A stretch of DNA of 64,000 nt from Saccharomonospora xinjiangensis XJ-54 (GCF_000258175.1 NZ_JH636049.1:1572982-1636981); one strand, 5' to 3'. Positions 17,672 to 26,840 are shown, numbered from the stretch's first letter. Numbers and translations: made by a program. The notes: generated from the letters alone by a model not told the origin.

Positions 17672-19201
17672 GTGAACGAGGGTGAAGCGCGTCCCGCCGA
17701 CGAGGCGGACGCCGCCGAGGGGGACTCCGAGTGCCGGGACCGGCAGCGGGACGACGACGCGGAGCGCGGCACGGAGAACACGGAACGCGAAGCGGACGAC
17801 GACGCGGAGCGTGGCACGGACGAATCCGCCGGGCCGAGACCGGGCGACGACGTCGAAGACGGCACGGACGAATCCACCGGAACGCGCACGTGCCAGGAGA
17901 ACGAACAGGAGAGCGGCGAGAACGGCGCCGGGCCAGAGGCCGAGGCGGCAGCGTCGGCGGCTCGGAAGACGGTCCGGCAGCCAGCTCGGCAGACGGCTCT
18001 GCAGACGGCATCGTCAGGGCGTGCGCGAAGGACGGCCAGGGCTGTCATGAGGTCGGCGATCGCGCTGCTGTCGGTGGCTTCGCTCGGCATCACCGGCTAC
18101 GCCTACTCGGCGCTCGACGCGCTCCAGGACAACGTCACCACAACCGACGCCCTGCGCCTGAACGACGTCATCGACGCCTCCGACGAGGAACCACCTCCGC
18201 CCGAGGACGACGGCGCCACCGACATCCTCCTCGTCGGCACCGACTCCCGCACCGACATGGAGGGAAACCCGCTTCCCGCCGACGTGCTGAGGCAGTTGCG
18301 CACCGAGAGCAATCCCGGCATCAGCACCGACACCCTGATCGTGCTGCGCATCCCGCACGACGGGTCGTCCCCGACGGGTATCTCCATTCCCCGCGACACC
18401 TGGGTCTCGGTTTCCGGCGGCGACCACGCGAAGATCAACTCGGTGTACGGCTCGGCGAAGTACGAGGCCGAGCGCGCACTGCGGGCCGACGGTGTGACGG
18501 AACGGTCGAAGCTGGCACGCGAGTCGGACCAGGCGGGGCGCAGCGCGCTGGTCCGCACGGTCCAGAGGTTCACCCAGGTCAGGATCGACCACTACGCGGA
18601 AGTGAACCTGCTGGGTTTCTACCTGCTCACCGAGGCGCTCGGCGGCGTGAAGGTGTGTCTGAACAACGCCACGTCCGACCCAGACTCCGGAGCGAACTTC
18701 GCGGCTGGGGTGCAGACCGTCTCCGGTGGCGAAGCGCTGTCGTTCGTGCGGCAGCGCAAGAACCTGCCGAGGGGCGACCTCGACCGCATCCAGCGGCAGC
18801 AGGCGTTTCTCGCCTCGGCGCTGAACAAGGTGCTCTCGGCTGGCACGCTCACCGACACGGAGCGGATGGAGAAGCTCTCCGACACCCTGCGCAAGTCCCT
18901 GGTGCTCGACTCCGAACTGGACCTGCTGGACTTCGCGCAGCAGACCAGCGGTATCGCCTCGGGCGAGTTCTCGTTCGTCACCATCCCGGTCGTGGACATC
19001 GCGGCATGGAGCCCTGACGGGAAGCAGAGCATCGTGGCCGTCGATCTTGACAAGGTCCGGAAATTCGTGGCGGACGCCGTCCCCCGTGACGAACCGCAGG
19101 AGGAACAGCCATCCGGCGGCGGTTCGGCCCCACCTGCAGCGCGAGGCCCCCAGACCGGAGCCGAGGAGATCACAGCCGACGACGTGCCGTGTGTGAACTA
19201 G
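17672..19201 (+). CDS. LCP family ligase with long acidic cytoplasmic N-terminus
   Basis: A 509-residue paralogue of the preceding gene. Residues 1-95 are very acidic, with repeated D/E-rich blocks such as DDDAERGT occurring twice; a basic stretch (about 105-125) precedes one membrane helix (about 126-145); the LCP domain (about 183-440) has DILLVGTDSRTDMEGNPLP, STDTLIVLRIPHDG and ISIPRDTWVSV. The LytR_C domain is absent, but the C-terminus again ends VPCVN. GTG 17672 follows GGAGGGGAG. It is 43 bases after the first LCP gene and presumably co-transcribed. The role of the acidic tail is unknown. Confidence 0.9.
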   Translation: MNEGEARPADEADAAEGDSECRDRQRDDDAERGTENTEREADDDAERGTDESAGPRPGDDVEDGTDESTGTRTCQENEQESGENGAGPEAEAAASAARKTVRQPARQTALQTASSGRARRTARAVMRSAIALLSVASLGITGYAYSALDALQDNVTTTDALRLNDVIDASDEEPPPPEDDGATDILLVGTDSRTDMEGNPLPADVLRQLRTESNPGISTDTLIVLRIPHDGSSPTGISIPRDTWVSVSGGDHAKINSVYGSAKYEAERALRADGVTERSKLARESDQAGRSALVRTVQRFTQVRIDHYAEVNLLGFYLLTEALGGVKVCLNNATSDPDSGANFAAGVQTVSGGEALSFVRQRKNLPRGDLDRIQRQQAFLASALNKVLSAGTLTDTERMEKLSDTLRKSLVLDSELDLLDFAQQTSGIASGEFSFVTIPVVDIAAWSPDGKQSIVAVDLDKVRKFVADAVPRDEPQEEQPSGGGSAPPAARGPQTGAEEITADDVPCVN

Positions 19202-19281
19202 CCCGCGCACACGAGCCTGCGGTCCCCGCACGAGAGTCCGGCCGGAGTCCGCATCGTTCGACGTCGGCATGTGGGCACGGA

Positions 19282-19423
19282 CTGCGGACACACCCGCGAG
19301 TCGTCCTGCGAGCTCCGAGTGCGGGCACGCGTACGACAAGTGCGGACACGCGTACGGGAAGTGCGGACACGCGTACGGGAAGTGCGGACACGGGTGCAGG
19401 AAGTGCGGACACGCCCGTGGGAT
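19282..19423 (+). repeat. 21-bp tandem repeat array, locus 1
   Basis: Five 21-base units run from 19319 to 19423, starting at 19319, 19340, 19361, 19382 and 19403. The second and third are identical; the last is degenerate. A related unit lies at 19282. Each unit begins GTGCGGACACGCGTACGG or a close variant. The array fills the spacer between the second LCP gene and the TIGR03089 gene. The same family occurs at 56955-57163 and 58099-58246. Confidence 0.95.
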
Positions 19424-19440
19424 GGGGTGGGCGCCGGGGT

Positions 19441-19446
19441 TAGGTT
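19441..19446 (+). promoter_or_regulatory. Leaderless -10 (TAGGTT) for the TIGR03089 gene
   Basis: TAGGTT lies 6 bases before ATG 19453, with no ribosome binding site, as expected for a leaderless transcript. It starts 17 bases after the repeat array. Confidence 0.5.
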
Positions 19447-19452
19447 GGGCTC

Positions 19453-20277
19453 ATGAGCCTTACCGAGCACCTTCTGCGGCCCATGTTGTCGGCGTCGGCG
19501 GGCAAGCCCGCCATCACACACTACGACGACGCCGCAGGCAGCCGGATCGAGCTTTCGGTCGCCACGCTGGCCAACTGGGCCGCCAAGACCGCCAACTGGC
19601 TCGTGGAGGAATTCGACGTCGAGCCCGGTGACAAGGTCGCCGTGAACCTTCCCGCGCACTGGCAGACCGCCGGTGTGCTGCTCGGCGCGTGGTGGTGCGG
19701 CGCACACGTCGTGACCGCTCCCCACGCCGGCCCTGCCACCCACACCGGCGCCGCCACCCACACCGGCGCTGCTTCATCCGACGAAGCCTCCTCCGCCGTC
19801 TCGTCCGAAGCCGCCACCGACATCGCGGTCACGTTCCTCGGCCCCGAGCACGCCGAGATCGCCCAGCGTTCCAGCGCCAACGGCACGGCAGGCGCGACGG
19901 CGGTGGTCGCACTCGACCCGCTCGGCAGGGGCCTCGCCACACCGCCGCCCGGCGGCGCGTTCGACTACCTGTCGGAGGCGCGCACGTGCGGTGACGAGTT
20001 CTCCCCCCTGTTCCCCGTGGACGGCGACACCCCCGCGCTGCTCGGGACGAGCGTGGACGACCTGCTGTCGCGCGCCCGTGAACGCGCCACCGAATTGGGG
20101 ATCGGCGACGGCGACCGCGTGCTGTCAACCCGTGCGTGGACGCTGCCGGACGGCGTCGTGGACGCGCTTCTCGCGCCACTCGCCGCGGGCGCCCACGTCG
20201 TGCAGGTGACGAACGCCGACCCCGCACGCCGGAAAGCCCACCGTGACGCCGAACGCACCACGGTGGACCTTCCCTGA
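19453..20277 (+). CDS. TIGR03089 family protein
   Basis: A 274-residue protein of the actinobacterial TIGR03089 family, a truncated relative of AMP-dependent synthetases; the mycobacterial counterpart next to the LCP gene is Rv3268. Visible: HYDDAAGSRIELSVATLANW, the AMP-synthetase-like DKVAVNLPAHWQTAGVLLG (about 57-75), and LSTRAWTLPDGVVDALLAPL (about 221-240). The ATP-binding P-loop and C-terminal lid of true ligases are missing, so it is unlikely to be catalytic by itself. Residues around 93-120 hold an in-frame ATHTGA repeat. Function unknown. Confidence 0.85.
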   Translation: MSLTEHLLRPMLSASAGKPAITHYDDAAGSRIELSVATLANWAAKTANWLVEEFDVEPGDKVAVNLPAHWQTAGVLLGAWWCGAHVVTAPHAGPATHTGAATHTGAASSDEASSAVSSEAATDIAVTFLGPEHAEIAQRSSANGTAGATAVVALDPLGRGLATPPPGGAFDYLSEARTCGDEFSPLFPVDGDTPALLGTSVDDLLSRARERATELGIGDGDRVLSTRAWTLPDGVVDALLAPLAAGAHVVQVTNADPARRKAHRDAERTTVDLP

Positions 20278-20284
20278 TCGGTCC

Positions 20285-20788
20285 TCAGCGCAGGCGCTTC
20301 TCGAAGAACACCTCGGCGTAGGGCTCGTCGGTGTAGGCGGGAATCTCCTGGTAGCCGTGCGCGCGGTACAGCGCCTGCGCCTCGACGAGGTCGTGGCGGG
20401 TGTTCAACCGGATGGCCGTCGCCCCTCGCACCAGCGCGGCCTGTTCCGCTGCGGCGAGCAGCCGCGCGCCGAGCCCGTGACCGCGCGCCGAGGGCAGCAC
20501 GAACATCCGGCCCAGTTGCAGAACCCCGTCGGAGAGCGGCGCCAAGCCCGCACAGCCGACGGGTTCGCCGTCGAGCCACGCCATGAGAAATGCGCCGTGC
20601 GGCGGATTGAGGGCGTCGCTGGGGTCCTCCGCCATCGCCGTGTCCAATTCGGACTCGGTGGCGGGGCGGCCGTAGTAGCGGCTCGCGACGTCGTCGAAAT
20701 AGGTGCGCAGCAGCGCCGCGGCCTCGGGGGAATCCACAGCGGTCTCGCGGATCTCCACCGTGTCCCGGGCCATGTCGTCGATGGTCAC
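20285..20788 (-). CDS. GNAT family N-acetyltransferase
   Basis: A 167-residue acetyltransferase. Motif A is QLGRMFVLPSARGHGLGARL (about 98-117) with the R-x-x-G-x-G acetyl-CoA loop; motif B is ALYRAHGYQEIPAY (about 146-159). Substrate unknown. GTG 20788 (VTIDDMARD) was chosen because TAGGGT lies 8 bases upstream, fitting a leaderless mRNA; ATG 20773 is the alternative. It converges with the TIGR03089 gene (7-base gap) and diverges from the acyl-CoA ligase gene. Confidence 0.82.
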   Translation of the reverse strand: MTIDDMARDTVEIRETAVDSPEAAALLRTYFDDVASRYYGRPATESELDTAMAEDPSDALNPPHGAFLMAWLDGEPVGCAGLAPLSDGVLQLGRMFVLPSARGHGLGARLLAAAEQAALVRGATAIRLNTRHDLVEAQALYRAHGYQEIPAYTDEPYAEVFFEKRLR

Positions 20789-20796
20789 AGTGCTCG

Positions 20797-20802
20797 ACCC
20801 TA
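20797..20802 (-). promoter_or_regulatory. Leaderless -10 (TAGGGT) for the GNAT gene
   Basis: TAGGGT on the minus strand lies 8 bases before GTG 20788. Confidence 0.45.
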
Positions 20803-20987
20803 AAGCCGCTCGCAACCGGTTTACGCCGGGTCCTCCGCCGCGCACGGTTACCGGACGGCGACGTGGGGGTCGGCCGGTCGGCGCACGGTGACGGCTCGCG
20901 CGCACGCCCTCCACATCAGGCATCACGCTGCCCACACTGTGACGTCCGCGCTGCCCGGCCACCTTGTCGCCGAGGGCCGCGACTTCG

Positions 20988-20993
20988 TACCGT
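20988..20993 (+). promoter_or_regulatory. Leaderless -10 (TACCGT) for the acyl-CoA ligase
   Basis: TACCGT lies 6 bases before ATG 21000 and no ribosome binding site is present. Confidence 0.45.
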
Positions 20994-20999
20994 CGAGCA

Positions 21000-22673
21000 A
21001 TGCCGACCTCGCCGCCGCGCCCACCAGGGCTTCCGACCTCCCTGCGCTACCCGGACGTGCCCGTCGGCTCCCTGCTCGCGGGTGCCGCGCGGCGCTACGG
21101 CGAGCGGGTCGCCTTCCGGCATGCCGACGAGGAAATCACCTTCCGAGGCCTGTGGGAGTTGGCGTGCCGGTTCGCGAACGCGCTGCGGCAACACGGCGTC
21201 GGGCGGGGCGACACCGTCGCGCTGCACCTGCCGAACTGCCTGGCTTTCCCGGTGGCCTACTACGGAACCCTGCTGTCGGGGGCTACCTTCAGCCCGGTCA
21301 ACCCACTGCTGCCTCCGCGACCTCTCGCCGGCCAGCTCACCGACTCCGGCGCCTCGGTGGTGGTGACGCACGGCAGCGTGGCCGAGGCGCTGCGCCACAG
21401 CGACATCGAACTGCTGATCACCGTGCGCTCCGGGGCCCCTGGGGCTCTCGACTTCGACCGCTTCGTCGCGGAGGCACCGGCCACGCGACCCGCCGTGGAT
21501 CTCACACCCGGTACCGACCTCGCGCACCTCGGTTACACGGGTGGCACGACAGGCCGGTCGAAGGGCGTGCGGCTGACGCACCGGAACGTCGTCGTCAACG
21601 CGCTCCAGTACACGTGCTGGAGTTCCGGCAGCGTGCCCGCGCTGGACGGGACGGGCGACGTCACGGTGGATCAGATCGGTGACGAACACGAGTGGCCGGT
21701 GCGACTGGGCACCGGGGCCACCCTGACCCTCACGCCGTGGTTCCACGCGATGGGCCTCGGCGGGCTGAACATGGGTGTGCTCAGCGGCACGAGCGTCACC
21801 ATCCACGAACGACTCGACCCGCGCGCCTACGTCACCGACGCTGAGCGACTGCGGGTCACGTCGCTGAGCGGCGCACCCGCGTTGTTCGCGGCGCTACTGA
21901 GGTGCGAGGACTTCCACACGGCCGACCTCTCGTCGGTGCGGAGCCTCTCGTCGGGTGCGGCGCCCATGCCGAGGGTGGTGGCCGACGCCCTGCGCGCCCG
22001 CTTCCCCGGCGTGGTGATCACCGAGGGATACGGCCTCACCGAGGCCACCATGGGAATCACGACGGGGCCGACCTGGCGTTCCGGCACCCGGAAGGCCGGC
22101 ACGGTCGGGGTTCCCATCTTCGACACCGAGGTCCGCATCGTGCCGTCCGGTGGCGACCCCGAGTGGGACGCACTGCCGCCCGGCACGCCCGGCGAGGTGT
22201 GCGCGCGCGGTCCGCAGGTGATGGGCGGCTACCACGGTCGCGACGACGAGACCGCGGCCGTGCTCGACCGGGGCTGGCTGCGAACCGGCGACATCGGCGT
22301 GTTCGACGACGAAGGCTATCTGTCCATAGTGGATCGTAAGAAGGATCTGCTGCTCTACAAGGGCTACAACGTGTACCCGCGCGAGCTTGAGGAGCTGCTG
22401 CTCGCGGTTCCGGGGGTCGCCTCGGCGGCTGTGGTGGGCCGTCCTGCGCCCGACGTGGGCGAGTTGCCCGTCGCCTTCGTGGTGCGAGCACCGCGTTCCG
22501 GTGACGGCTCCGGCGACAGTTCCGGGGGCGTCACCGCGGAGGCCGTCCTCGCCGCCGTGAACGAGCAGGTCCCCCCGTACAAGCGGCTGCGGGAGATCCA
22601 CTTCGTCGATGCGATCCCCGTGTCGGGGGCGGGCAAGGTGCTGAAGCGGCAGCTCCGCGAGCGGCTGGGCTGA
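21000..22673 (+). CDS. Long-chain acyl-CoA synthetase / AMP-binding ligase
   Basis: A 557-residue ANL-superfamily enzyme. The P-loop is GYTGGTTGRSKGVRLTHRN (about 180-198); ITEGYGLTEATMGITTG is the A5 motif (about 340-356); RGWLRTGDIGVFDDEGYL (A7) and DRKKDLLLYKGYNVYPRELE (A8 hinge) follow; the catalytic lysine is in SGAGKVLKRQLRE near the C-terminus. It activates a carboxylic acid as acyl-AMP and then acyl-CoA. A possible aromatic or fatty acid substrate cannot be told apart. The start ATG 21000 fits the -10 just upstream. The SDR gene follows at 82 bases. Confidence 0.9.
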   Translation: MPTSPPRPPGLPTSLRYPDVPVGSLLAGAARRYGERVAFRHADEEITFRGLWELACRFANALRQHGVGRGDTVALHLPNCLAFPVAYYGTLLSGATFSPVNPLLPPRPLAGQLTDSGASVVVTHGSVAEALRHSDIELLITVRSGAPGALDFDRFVAEAPATRPAVDLTPGTDLAHLGYTGGTTGRSKGVRLTHRNVVVNALQYTCWSSGSVPALDGTGDVTVDQIGDEHEWPVRLGTGATLTLTPWFHAMGLGGLNMGVLSGTSVTIHERLDPRAYVTDAERLRVTSLSGAPALFAALLRCEDFHTADLSSVRSLSSGAAPMPRVVADALRARFPGVVITEGYGLTEATMGITTGPTWRSGTRKAGTVGVPIFDTEVRIVPSGGDPEWDALPPGTPGEVCARGPQVMGGYHGRDDETAAVLDRGWLRTGDIGVFDDEGYLSIVDRKKDLLLYKGYNVYPRELEELLLAVPGVASAAVVGRPAPDVGELPVAFVVRAPRSGDGSGDSSGGVTAEAVLAAVNEQVPPYKRLREIHFVDAIPVSGAGKVLKRQLRERLG

Positions 22674-22713
22674 TCAAGGCGACCCCAGGGTTTTCCGGTA
22701 CCGGACACTCCGA

Positions 22714-22729
22714 TACTGTACTGATCAGT
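22714..22729 (+). promoter_or_regulatory. SDR promoter -10 with palindromic operator candidate
   Basis: TACTGT (22714-22719) is a candidate -10, with TTTTCC at 22691-22696 at 17-base spacing. Directly after it, ACTGATCAGT (22720-22729) is a perfect 10-base palindrome, extended by an outer G/C pair. Its place over the transcription start suggests a repressor site of TetR type; no regulator gene is adjacent. Confidence 0.45.
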
Positions 22730-22755
22730 TCAAAACTTCGACCGCAAAGGACCTC

Positions 22756-23490
22756 ATGAGCAGCAACCGGATCGCCCTCGTCACCGGCGGTAGCAGGGGT
22801 ATCGGCGCCGCGACGGCCCTGCGCCTCGCCGACGACGGCATGGACGTGGCCATCACCTACGCCAGCTCACCCGACCGCGCCAAGGAGGTCGTCGCCGGGA
22901 TCGAGGAGCGGGGACGCAGGGGCCTCGCGATCGAAGCGGACGCCGCCGACGCGGACGCCGTGGTCGGCGCCGTCGATCGCACCGCCGCCGAACTGGGCGG
23001 GCTCGACGTGCTCGTCAACAACGCCGGGATCATCGTGTCAGGGCCGCTGCCCGAGCTGACCCTCGACGACATCGATCGCACCCTGTCGGTCAACGTCAGG
23101 GCGGCCCTGCTCGCCTCACAGGCCGCGGCCGCGCACCTGCCGTCGGGAGGGCGCATCATCTCGATCGGCAGCAACCTCGCCACGCATGTCCCGTGGCCGG
23201 GCATGACGCTGTACTCGGCGAGCAAGTCGGCCCTCATCGGCATGATCAAGGGCCTCGCCCGAGACCTCGGGCCCCGTGGCATCACCGCCAACATCGTGGC
23301 GCCCGGCTGCACCGACACCGACATGAACCCCGCCGACGGGCCGATGTCCGACGCCCAGCGCGCCGCCACGGCACTCGGCCGCTACAACCACGTCGATGAC
23401 ATCGCCGCCGCTGTGTCCTATCTCGCCGGTGACGGCGGGCGCAACGTCACCGGCACGACGCTGGTCGTCGATGCGGGCACCAACGCCTGA
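22756..23490 (+). CDS. SDR family oxidoreductase (FabG-like)
   Basis: A 244-residue classical short-chain dehydrogenase. TGGSRGIGAATAL at 9-21 binds NAD(P); VNNAGIIVSGPL at about 91-102; the catalytic Ser is in IISIGSNLATH (about 134-144), and Tyr and Lys are in LYSASKSALIGM (about 155-166); APGCTDTDMNP follows. It reduces a 3-oxo compound or oxidises an alcohol; substrate unknown. It has its own promoter and operator, so it is separately regulated from the acyl-CoA ligase upstream. Confidence 0.9.
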   Translation: MSSNRIALVTGGSRGIGAATALRLADDGMDVAITYASSPDRAKEVVAGIEERGRRGLAIEADAADADAVVGAVDRTAAELGGLDVLVNNAGIIVSGPLPELTLDDIDRTLSVNVRAALLASQAAAAHLPSGGRIISIGSNLATHVPWPGMTLYSASKSALIGMIKGLARDLGPRGITANIVAPGCTDTDMNPADGPMSDAQRAATALGRYNHVDDIAAAVSYLAGDGGRNVTGTTLVVDAGTNA

Positions 23491-23494
23491 CCGG

Positions 23495-24001
23495 TCACGA
23501 ACGCTCGGCGGCCCGCTGCCTCAGCGCGGCGTCCTTGTCCAGGACGAGTGCTTCGAGGTCGGCCTGGAACCGTTCCATCCGTGCGCGCAACGCGGTGTCG
23601 GAGGCGGCGAGCATCCGCACCGCCAGCAGACCCGCGTTGCGCGCACCACCCACCGACACGGTGGCGACGGGAACACCCGCCGGCATCTGCACGATCGACA
23701 GCAGCGAGTCCAGTCCGTCGAGATACTTCAGCGGCACGGGAACGCCGATCACGGGAAGCGGGGTGGCCGAGGCCACCATCCCCGGAAGGTGGGCCGCCCC
23801 ACCGGCACCCGCGATGATCACCCGCAGGCCGCGCTCCGCCGCGGAACTCGCGTAGTCCAGCATCCGCTGTGGCGTGCGGTGGGCGGAGTAGACGCCGACC
23901 TCGTAGGGCACGGCGAACTCCTCCAGCGCCGTCGCGGCGGCCTCCAGCACCGGCCAGTCGGAGTCGCTGCCCATGATCAGGCCGACGTCGGGGGTGGTCA
24001 C
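23495..24001 (-). CDS. purE: 5-(carboxyamino)imidazole ribonucleotide mutase
   Basis: A 168-residue class I PurE, converting N5-CAIR to CAIR in purine synthesis. [19 protein letters not shown] (about 8-26), [15 protein letters not shown] (about 37-51) with the catalytic His, and [17 protein letters not shown] (about 62-78) are diagnostic. GTG 24001 is preceded by GAAGGAG at six bases; ATG 24034 lacks a site. It is downstream of purK on the same strand and converges with the SDR gene. Confidence 0.95.
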   Translation of the reverse strand: MTTPDVGLIMGSDSDWPVLEAAATALEEFAVPYEVGVYSAHRTPQRMLDYASSAAERGLRVIIAGAGGAAHLPGMVASATPLPVIGVPVPLKYLDGLDSLLSIVQMPAGVPVATVSVGGARNAGLLAVRMLAASDTALRARMERFQADLEALVLDKDAALRQRAAERS

Positions 24002-24056
24002 GGTGCGCTCCTTCTGCTGCGGGGACACGGACATCGATGTGTGCCGGGGCGGCCGG

Positions 24057-25238
24057 TCAGTGGGCCCGGTAGCCGTCGAGCCATTCGGCGTGCGACAGCC
24101 AGTGCGCGGCCAGCCTCGCCCGCTTCCTGGTGTCGTCGGTGATCGGCCCGAGCACGTTGACGTGGCCCAGTTTGCGTCCGGGCCGCTCTGACTTGCCGTA
24201 GAGGTGGACGCGCACGTCGGGGAAGCGGGCGAAGAGGTGGTGCAACCGCTCGTCGGGGCTCGTCGCCGGTGTCTCCGGCGCGCCGAGGATGTTGGCCATC
24301 ACCGTGGGCGAGAGCGGTTCGGTGACGCCGAGCGGATAGTCCAGCACCGCGCGCAGGTGCTGCTCGAACTGCGAGGTTCGGGAGCCGTCCATGGTCCAGT
24401 GCCCCGAGTTGTGCGGGCGCATGGCGAGCTCGTTGACCAGCAGGCCGGTCTCGGTCTCGAACAGCTCCACCGCCAGCACGCCGACCACGCCGAGCTCGTC
24501 GGCGACGCGCAGAGCCAGTTCCTGCGCCAGCGCGGTCTTCGCGGCGGTCAGTCCGGGAGCGGGAGCGAGCACCTCGGTGTTGATGCCGTCCTTCTGCACG
24601 GTCTCCACCACAGGCCACGCCGAACCCTGCCCGAACGGGGATCGGGCGACCAGAGCGGACAGCTCGCGCCGCATCTCCACCCTCTCCTCCACGAGCAGCG
24701 GGGTGCCCGCGTCGAGCAGCTCCCGCACCAGCGACGTGGCCTCGTCCTGCGACCCGACCAGCCACACGCCCTTGCCGTCGTAGCCGCCGCTGGCGGCCTT
24801 GAGCACCACGGGCCACGCGTGCTTCTCGGCGAACGCGGTCACGTCGTCGGGCGCGGTGACCTCGACGAACGCGGGACCGGGAATCCCCTGCGCCGCGAGA
24901 CGCTCGCGCATCAGGAGCTTGTTCTGCGCGAACGCCAGAGCCGACGGCCCCGGCCTGAGCACGACACCCTCGGCCTCAAGCGCCCGCAGGTGCTGGCCGG
25001 GAACGTGCTCGTGGTCGAACGTCACCACGTCCACGGTGCCCGCGAACGCACGCAGTGCGGCCAGATCGGTGTGGTGTCCCCGCACGACATCGCTCGCCAC
25101 GAGCCCGGCGGACTCGTTCTCGCCTGCCGCGAGCACACGCAACGACAGGCCGAGGGAGATCGCGGCCTGATGGGTCATCCTGGCGAGCTGACCGCCGCCG
25201 ACCATGCCCACGACGGGCAGTCCTGTTCGGGTGTCCAT
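24057..25238 (-). CDS. purK: N5-carboxyaminoimidazole ribonucleotide synthase
   Basis: A 393-residue ATP-grasp enzyme producing N5-CAIR from AIR, ATP and bicarbonate. [18 protein letters not shown] (about 10-27), FDHEHVP (about 75-81), the ATP-grasp [18 protein letters not shown] (about 143-160), and [17 protein letters not shown] (about 268-284) identify it. The last product is used by PurE encoded 55 bases downstream. ATG 25238 has TAACCT 9 bases upstream and no ribosome binding site, so it is probably leaderless. Confidence 0.95.
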   Translation of the reverse strand: MDTRTGLPVVGMVGGGQLARMTHQAAISLGLSLRVLAAGENESAGLVASDVVRGHHTDLAALRAFAGTVDVVTFDHEHVPGQHLRALEAEGVVLRPGPSALAFAQNKLLMRERLAAQGIPGPAFVEVTAPDDVTAFAEKHAWPVVLKAASGGYDGKGVWLVGSQDEATSLVRELLDAGTPLLVEERVEMRRELSALVARSPFGQGSAWPVVETVQKDGINTEVLAPAPGLTAAKTALAQELALRVADELGVVGVLAVELFETETGLLVNELAMRPHNSGHWTMDGSRTSQFEQHLRAVLDYPLGVTEPLSPTVMANILGAPETPATSPDERLHHLFARFPDVRVHLYGKSERPGRKLGHVNVLGPITDDTRKRARLAAHWLSHAEWLDGYRAH

Positions 25239-25247
25239 GGTGCGTCC

Positions 25248-25253
25248 AGGTTA
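25248..25253 (-). promoter_or_regulatory. Putative -10 (TAACCT) for purK, sharing a stop codon
   Basis: TAACCT on the minus strand starts with the TAA stop of the mannosyltransferase gene (25251-25253) and lies 9 bases before ATG 25238. Confidence 0.45.
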
Positions 25254-26606
25254 AGGGGAGCCGTCCTGGCCCCTCTCCTCAGCCCGGGACGACCCGCCAG
25301 GTGCACCGGCCCGCTCCACGGCACGCTCGCGCCGCGCCAGCCAGCGAACACCCAGCGTCGCGGCGAGAGCGACCGGCACAAGGAGATACGCGCTGCCGAG
25401 CACGAACTGCCAGAACTCCCAATGCAGTTCGAGGTTGCGGCCGTTGGGCAGCACCAGCAGCACACAGCTGACGAACACGACGATCACGAAGCCCGCGAGC
25501 GCCCAGCGGCGCCAGGCCGTGACGGGGCTCGTCTCCGGCAGGCGCACGACCAGCACGACGATCAGCGGCACCGCCCACACCCAGTGATGCGACCAGGAGA
25601 CGGGCGAGACGAGCAGCGCGTAGAACGCCGTCACGAGCAGGGCGTAGAGGTGCTGACCACGGCGGTGGAACCGCACCATCACCCAGATCGCGAACGGCGC
25701 CAGCAGCGCACCGACACCGAGCGCGGCCACCGAGGACCACGGCGCGAGGTCGGTCACGCGGTTCAGCAGGCCGTTGAGCGACTGGTTGCCCGCCCAGTGC
25801 ATCGGCCCGATGCGCCCCTGGTTGAACACGGTGTGGGTCCAGAACCGCACCGCGTCGGACGGCGCGATCACGAACATGAGCGCCTGCAAGCAGGCGAACG
25901 TGCCGAGGGCCCTGGCGGCGTCCCATTTCCGGCCGGTGAACAGCAGGTGCGGGATGAAGATCAGCGGTGTGAGTTTGACGGCGGCTGCGATGCCGACGAG
26001 CACACCGCCCCAGCGGCTGTCCCGCCTGCACAGCACGAGGACGTCGAGCACGACCAGCGCCATCAGGATGATGTTGATTTGCCCGAGGAAGATCGTGCGC
26101 CACACCGGTTCGAGACCGAAGAACACGATGGTGAAGACCAGCGTGATCCTCGCGGGTGAGGCCAGGAGCGCGAGACCGCCCTCCTGCCGGGGAAGCGAGG
26201 CGATCGTCACGCGGACGACCAGCGCGAGCGCCAGGAACGAGACGGCAGCGACCACGCCCCAGGCGATCTGGACGGGGAAGAACGCCAGCGGGGCGAACAG
26301 CAGCGCGGCGGCAGGCGGGTAGGTGAACGGCAGCAACGCCCACCACGGCTCCGAGCCGAGCGTATTGCCCGCGTACAGCGGGTCTGACTGCAACAGCGTC
26401 AGCGCACCCGCCCGGTACACGGCGCTGTCCACCCCGAGCCGCCAGTCGAACAACCAGCCCAGCACACCCGCGACGACGGCCAGCGCGGGCAACACCGCCA
26501 GCAGGGCGATCGAGCGCGGCCTTCCCGACAGCCTGCCAAGGGACGCCCTCAGTGACAGGAACGGCTCATCGCCGGGGCGAACCTCGGAACCGGTGGTGGT
26601 GGACAT
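25251..26606 (-). CDS. GT87 family polyprenyl-phosphate mannosyltransferase-like membrane protein
   Basis: A membrane protein of about 451 residues with roughly 10-11 hydrophobic helices. The first extracytoplasmic loop has LGVDSAVYRAGALTLLQSDP, with the acidic residue after helix 1 typical of GT-C enzymes, and PFTYPPAAALLFAPLAFFP is the GT87 (alpha-1,2-mannosyltransferase, PimE-like) signature; QSLNGLLNRVTD is also typical. It would use polyprenyl-phosphomannose outside the membrane. ATG 26606 (MSTTTGSE) was preferred; GTG 26630, eight residues earlier, follows GAGG and is possible. It diverges from the sigma-factor gene. Confidence 0.85.
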   Translation of the reverse strand: MSTTTGSEVRPGDEPFLSLRASLGRLSGRPRSIALLAVLPALAVVAGVLGWLFDWRLGVDSAVYRAGALTLLQSDPLYAGNTLGSEPWWALLPFTYPPAAALLFAPLAFFPVQIAWGVVAAVSFLALALVVRVTIASLPRQEGGLALLASPARITLVFTIVFFGLEPVWRTIFLGQINIILMALVVLDVLVLCRRDSRWGGVLVGIAAAVKLTPLIFIPHLLFTGRKWDAARALGTFACLQALMFVIAPSDAVRFWTHTVFNQGRIGPMHWAGNQSLNGLLNRVTDLAPWSSVAALGVGALLAPFAIWVMVRFHRRGQHLYALLVTAFYALLVSPVSWSHHWVWAVPLIVVLVVRLPETSPVTAWRRWALAGFVIVVFVSCVLLVLPNGRNLELHWEFWQFVLGSAYLLVPVALAATLGVRWLARRERAVERAGAPGGSSRAEERGQDGSP

Positions 26607-26840
26607 CGGACGCTTCACCACTCGCCACACATCGACTGCCTCACGGAAACAAGGTAATCACGATCCGGCGTAAACAGGGCCGTCAGCCCCGAACCGGCCC
26701 CCGCCCACCGATGTCCTCCGATGGAGTGACAGCGGGTGTCGTGGTTCCGGCGCGACCGCACCCGAGGCATGCTGCCCTGTGGCGAGTCGGCACACTTGCC
26801 GCACCGCTCGATGTTCTCCGCGCAGCGAGGAAGGACAGCC

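Noticed and set aside
15766..18093. A 775-codon minus-strand frame opposite the LCP genes
   Set aside because: Low-complexity composition with no motif; the plus strand carries complete LCP signatures here.
19271..19456. Reading through the 21-bp array as heptad-repeat peptides (VRTRVRE type)
   Set aside because: A 21-base period keeps every frame open, so the frame is not evidence of coding; there is no ribosome binding site and the same holds on the other strand at 56918-57118.
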